A stretch of DNA of 5,642 nt, taken from Candidatus Methanoperedentaceae archaeon. Its GTDB lineage: Archaea; Halobacteriota; Methanosarcinia; Methanosarcinales; Methanoperedenaceae. The stretch is from the NCBI GenBank assembly GCA_013331375.1, contig DUGO01000120.1, positions 1,203 to 6,844 of the forward strand, read 5' to 3'. The first letter of the stretch is position 1. Every line of letters begins with the position of its first letter. The notes under the pieces were generated by a model. The model did no database searches. It was not told where the DNA came from and saw only the letters and a list, made by a program, of their open reading frames with translations. The position numbers and the translations under genes are program-made. Below are positions 5,194 through 5,642 of the stretch, one piece after another.

Positions 5194-5642
5194 TTAATCT
5201 TCCTCCCCCAGATTGCCTATCCATTCAAGCAGCAAATCGCAGCTTTCTGGCATGCAATCAAGCGAGCAGCCCGTGCAGGGGGAGAAACGGCTGCCTGCAA
5301 CAAGGCACTCGAACCTTGTAAGGTCCACATGCCTCTCCTTCCCTGCATACCGCAGGCGGAAAGTCAGTTTACCTTTATGGGATTCCCGCTCTTTTGTGAT
5401 AAGTTTCCGCTCAAGCAGGGTTGACACGATGCGTGAGCATTTCCTGCTGTCCATGCCAAGGCTTTTCCAGAGCTCATTCTGCAGTATGCCGTCATCGCTG
5501 GATTTGATTGCAGCCAGGACAGATTCAACTTCACTGCCAAGCGCTTCTTCAGCTTTCTCCTCCTTTTCAACAAACTTCAGACGGAATGTTTTCTTGCCGT
5601 CCGAGACCTCTGGTTCCCTGGTGATAAGGCCCTGTTCCACGT
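5194..5642 (-). CDS. TFE-beta/RPC34(RPC39)-like tandem winged-helix protein with C-terminal four-Cys motif, 3' part
   Basis: The reading frame is open to the right edge. A GTG at 5640-5638 could be read as a start but falls inside a winged-helix repeat, so the true N-terminus is probably outside (numbering here from that GTG). The segment VEQGLITREPEVSDGKKTFR (1-20) is the end of a first winged helix. A full second one follows (about 36-99), ending LLERKLITKERESHKGKLTF (75-94), clearly a copy of the first. The C-terminus has C122-x2-C125-x3-C129-x4-C134 in the context PCTGCSLDCMPESC, then LLLEWIGNL. As I recall it, human RPC39 ends the same way: tandem winged helices, then a PCxxC...C...C iron-sulfur motif and a WL segment. 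Archaeal TFE-beta, the RPC39 orthologue, also carries an FeS cluster and helps open promoters with RNA polymerase. Function is inferred from this match; a generic MarR- or Rpc34-like regulator is the alternative. Cys112 is an extra cysteine. Confidence 0.7.
   Translation of the reverse strand, partial: VEQGLITREPEVSDGKKTFRLKFVEKEEKAEEALGSEVESVLAAIKSSDDGILQNELWKSLGMDSRKCSRIVSTLLERKLITKERESHKGKLTFRLRYAGKERHVDLTRFECLVAGSRFSPCTGCSLDCMPESCDLLLEWIGNLGEED

Noticed and set aside
5638..5640. GTG as the start of the winged-helix gene
   Set aside because: It falls inside the first winged-helix repeat, where the second repeat has leucine (LLERKL against xVEQGL), so it most likely encodes an internal valine.
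1..5642. CRISPR array, insertion sequence, tRNA or rRNA
   Set aside because: No spaced direct repeats, transposase motifs, cloverleaf or rRNA-like stretches were found on either strand.

Overview
The window comes from an archaeon. It carries ribosomal protein L15e, both RNase P proteins of the archaeal/eukaryal type (Rpp30 and Pop5), a 20S proteasome alpha subunit, an SBDS protein and a COG1325-type RNA-binding protein. All eight genes I accept lie on the minus strand. The alpha subunit begins with a Methanosarcina-like N-terminus ([20 protein letters not shown]), Shine-Dalgarno motifs are common and the GC content is moderate. This suggests a methanogen-related euryarchaeon, possibly Methanosarcinales or a relative. 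That taxonomic call is inference.

Read in the direction of transcription (right to left), the window opens with the 3' part of a gene for a tandem winged-helix protein ending in a four-cysteine motif (5642-5194). It resembles the TFE-beta/RPC34(RPC39) family of RNA polymerase initiation factors. A 93-bp spacer follows with three tandem 11-bp repeats and T-rich tracts. Next is a secreted, C-terminally membrane-anchored phosphatase/sulfatase-superfamily enzyme (5100-3742). A 374-bp non-coding region (3741-3368) comes next. It holds a long imperfect hairpin built from ACAGGAT-type units, two candidate TATA boxes, an 8-bp inverted repeat beside a T7 run, and a structured stretch just ahead of rpl15e.

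From 3367 to the left edge runs a tight block of six genes: rpl15e, a COG1325 RNA-binding protein, rnp3 (Rpp30), rnp2 (Pop5), psmA and SBDS (cut by the edge). Their junctions are +6, -4, -4, +4 and +3 nt, so they almost certainly form one operon. This is the known archaeal exosome/proteasome/RNase P superoperon, and the next genes beyond the left edge would be expected to be rrp4, rrp41 and rrp42. The block joins ribosome synthesis and maturation (L15e, SBDS), tRNA 5' processing (Rpp30-Pop5), RNA turnover (the exosome genes expected next) and protein turnover (PsmA).

The core operon is conserved and ordinary. The least ordinary parts are the TFE-beta/RPC34-like protein with its duplicated winged helix, the short-repeat array downstream of it, and the dense structure in the rpl15e upstream region.
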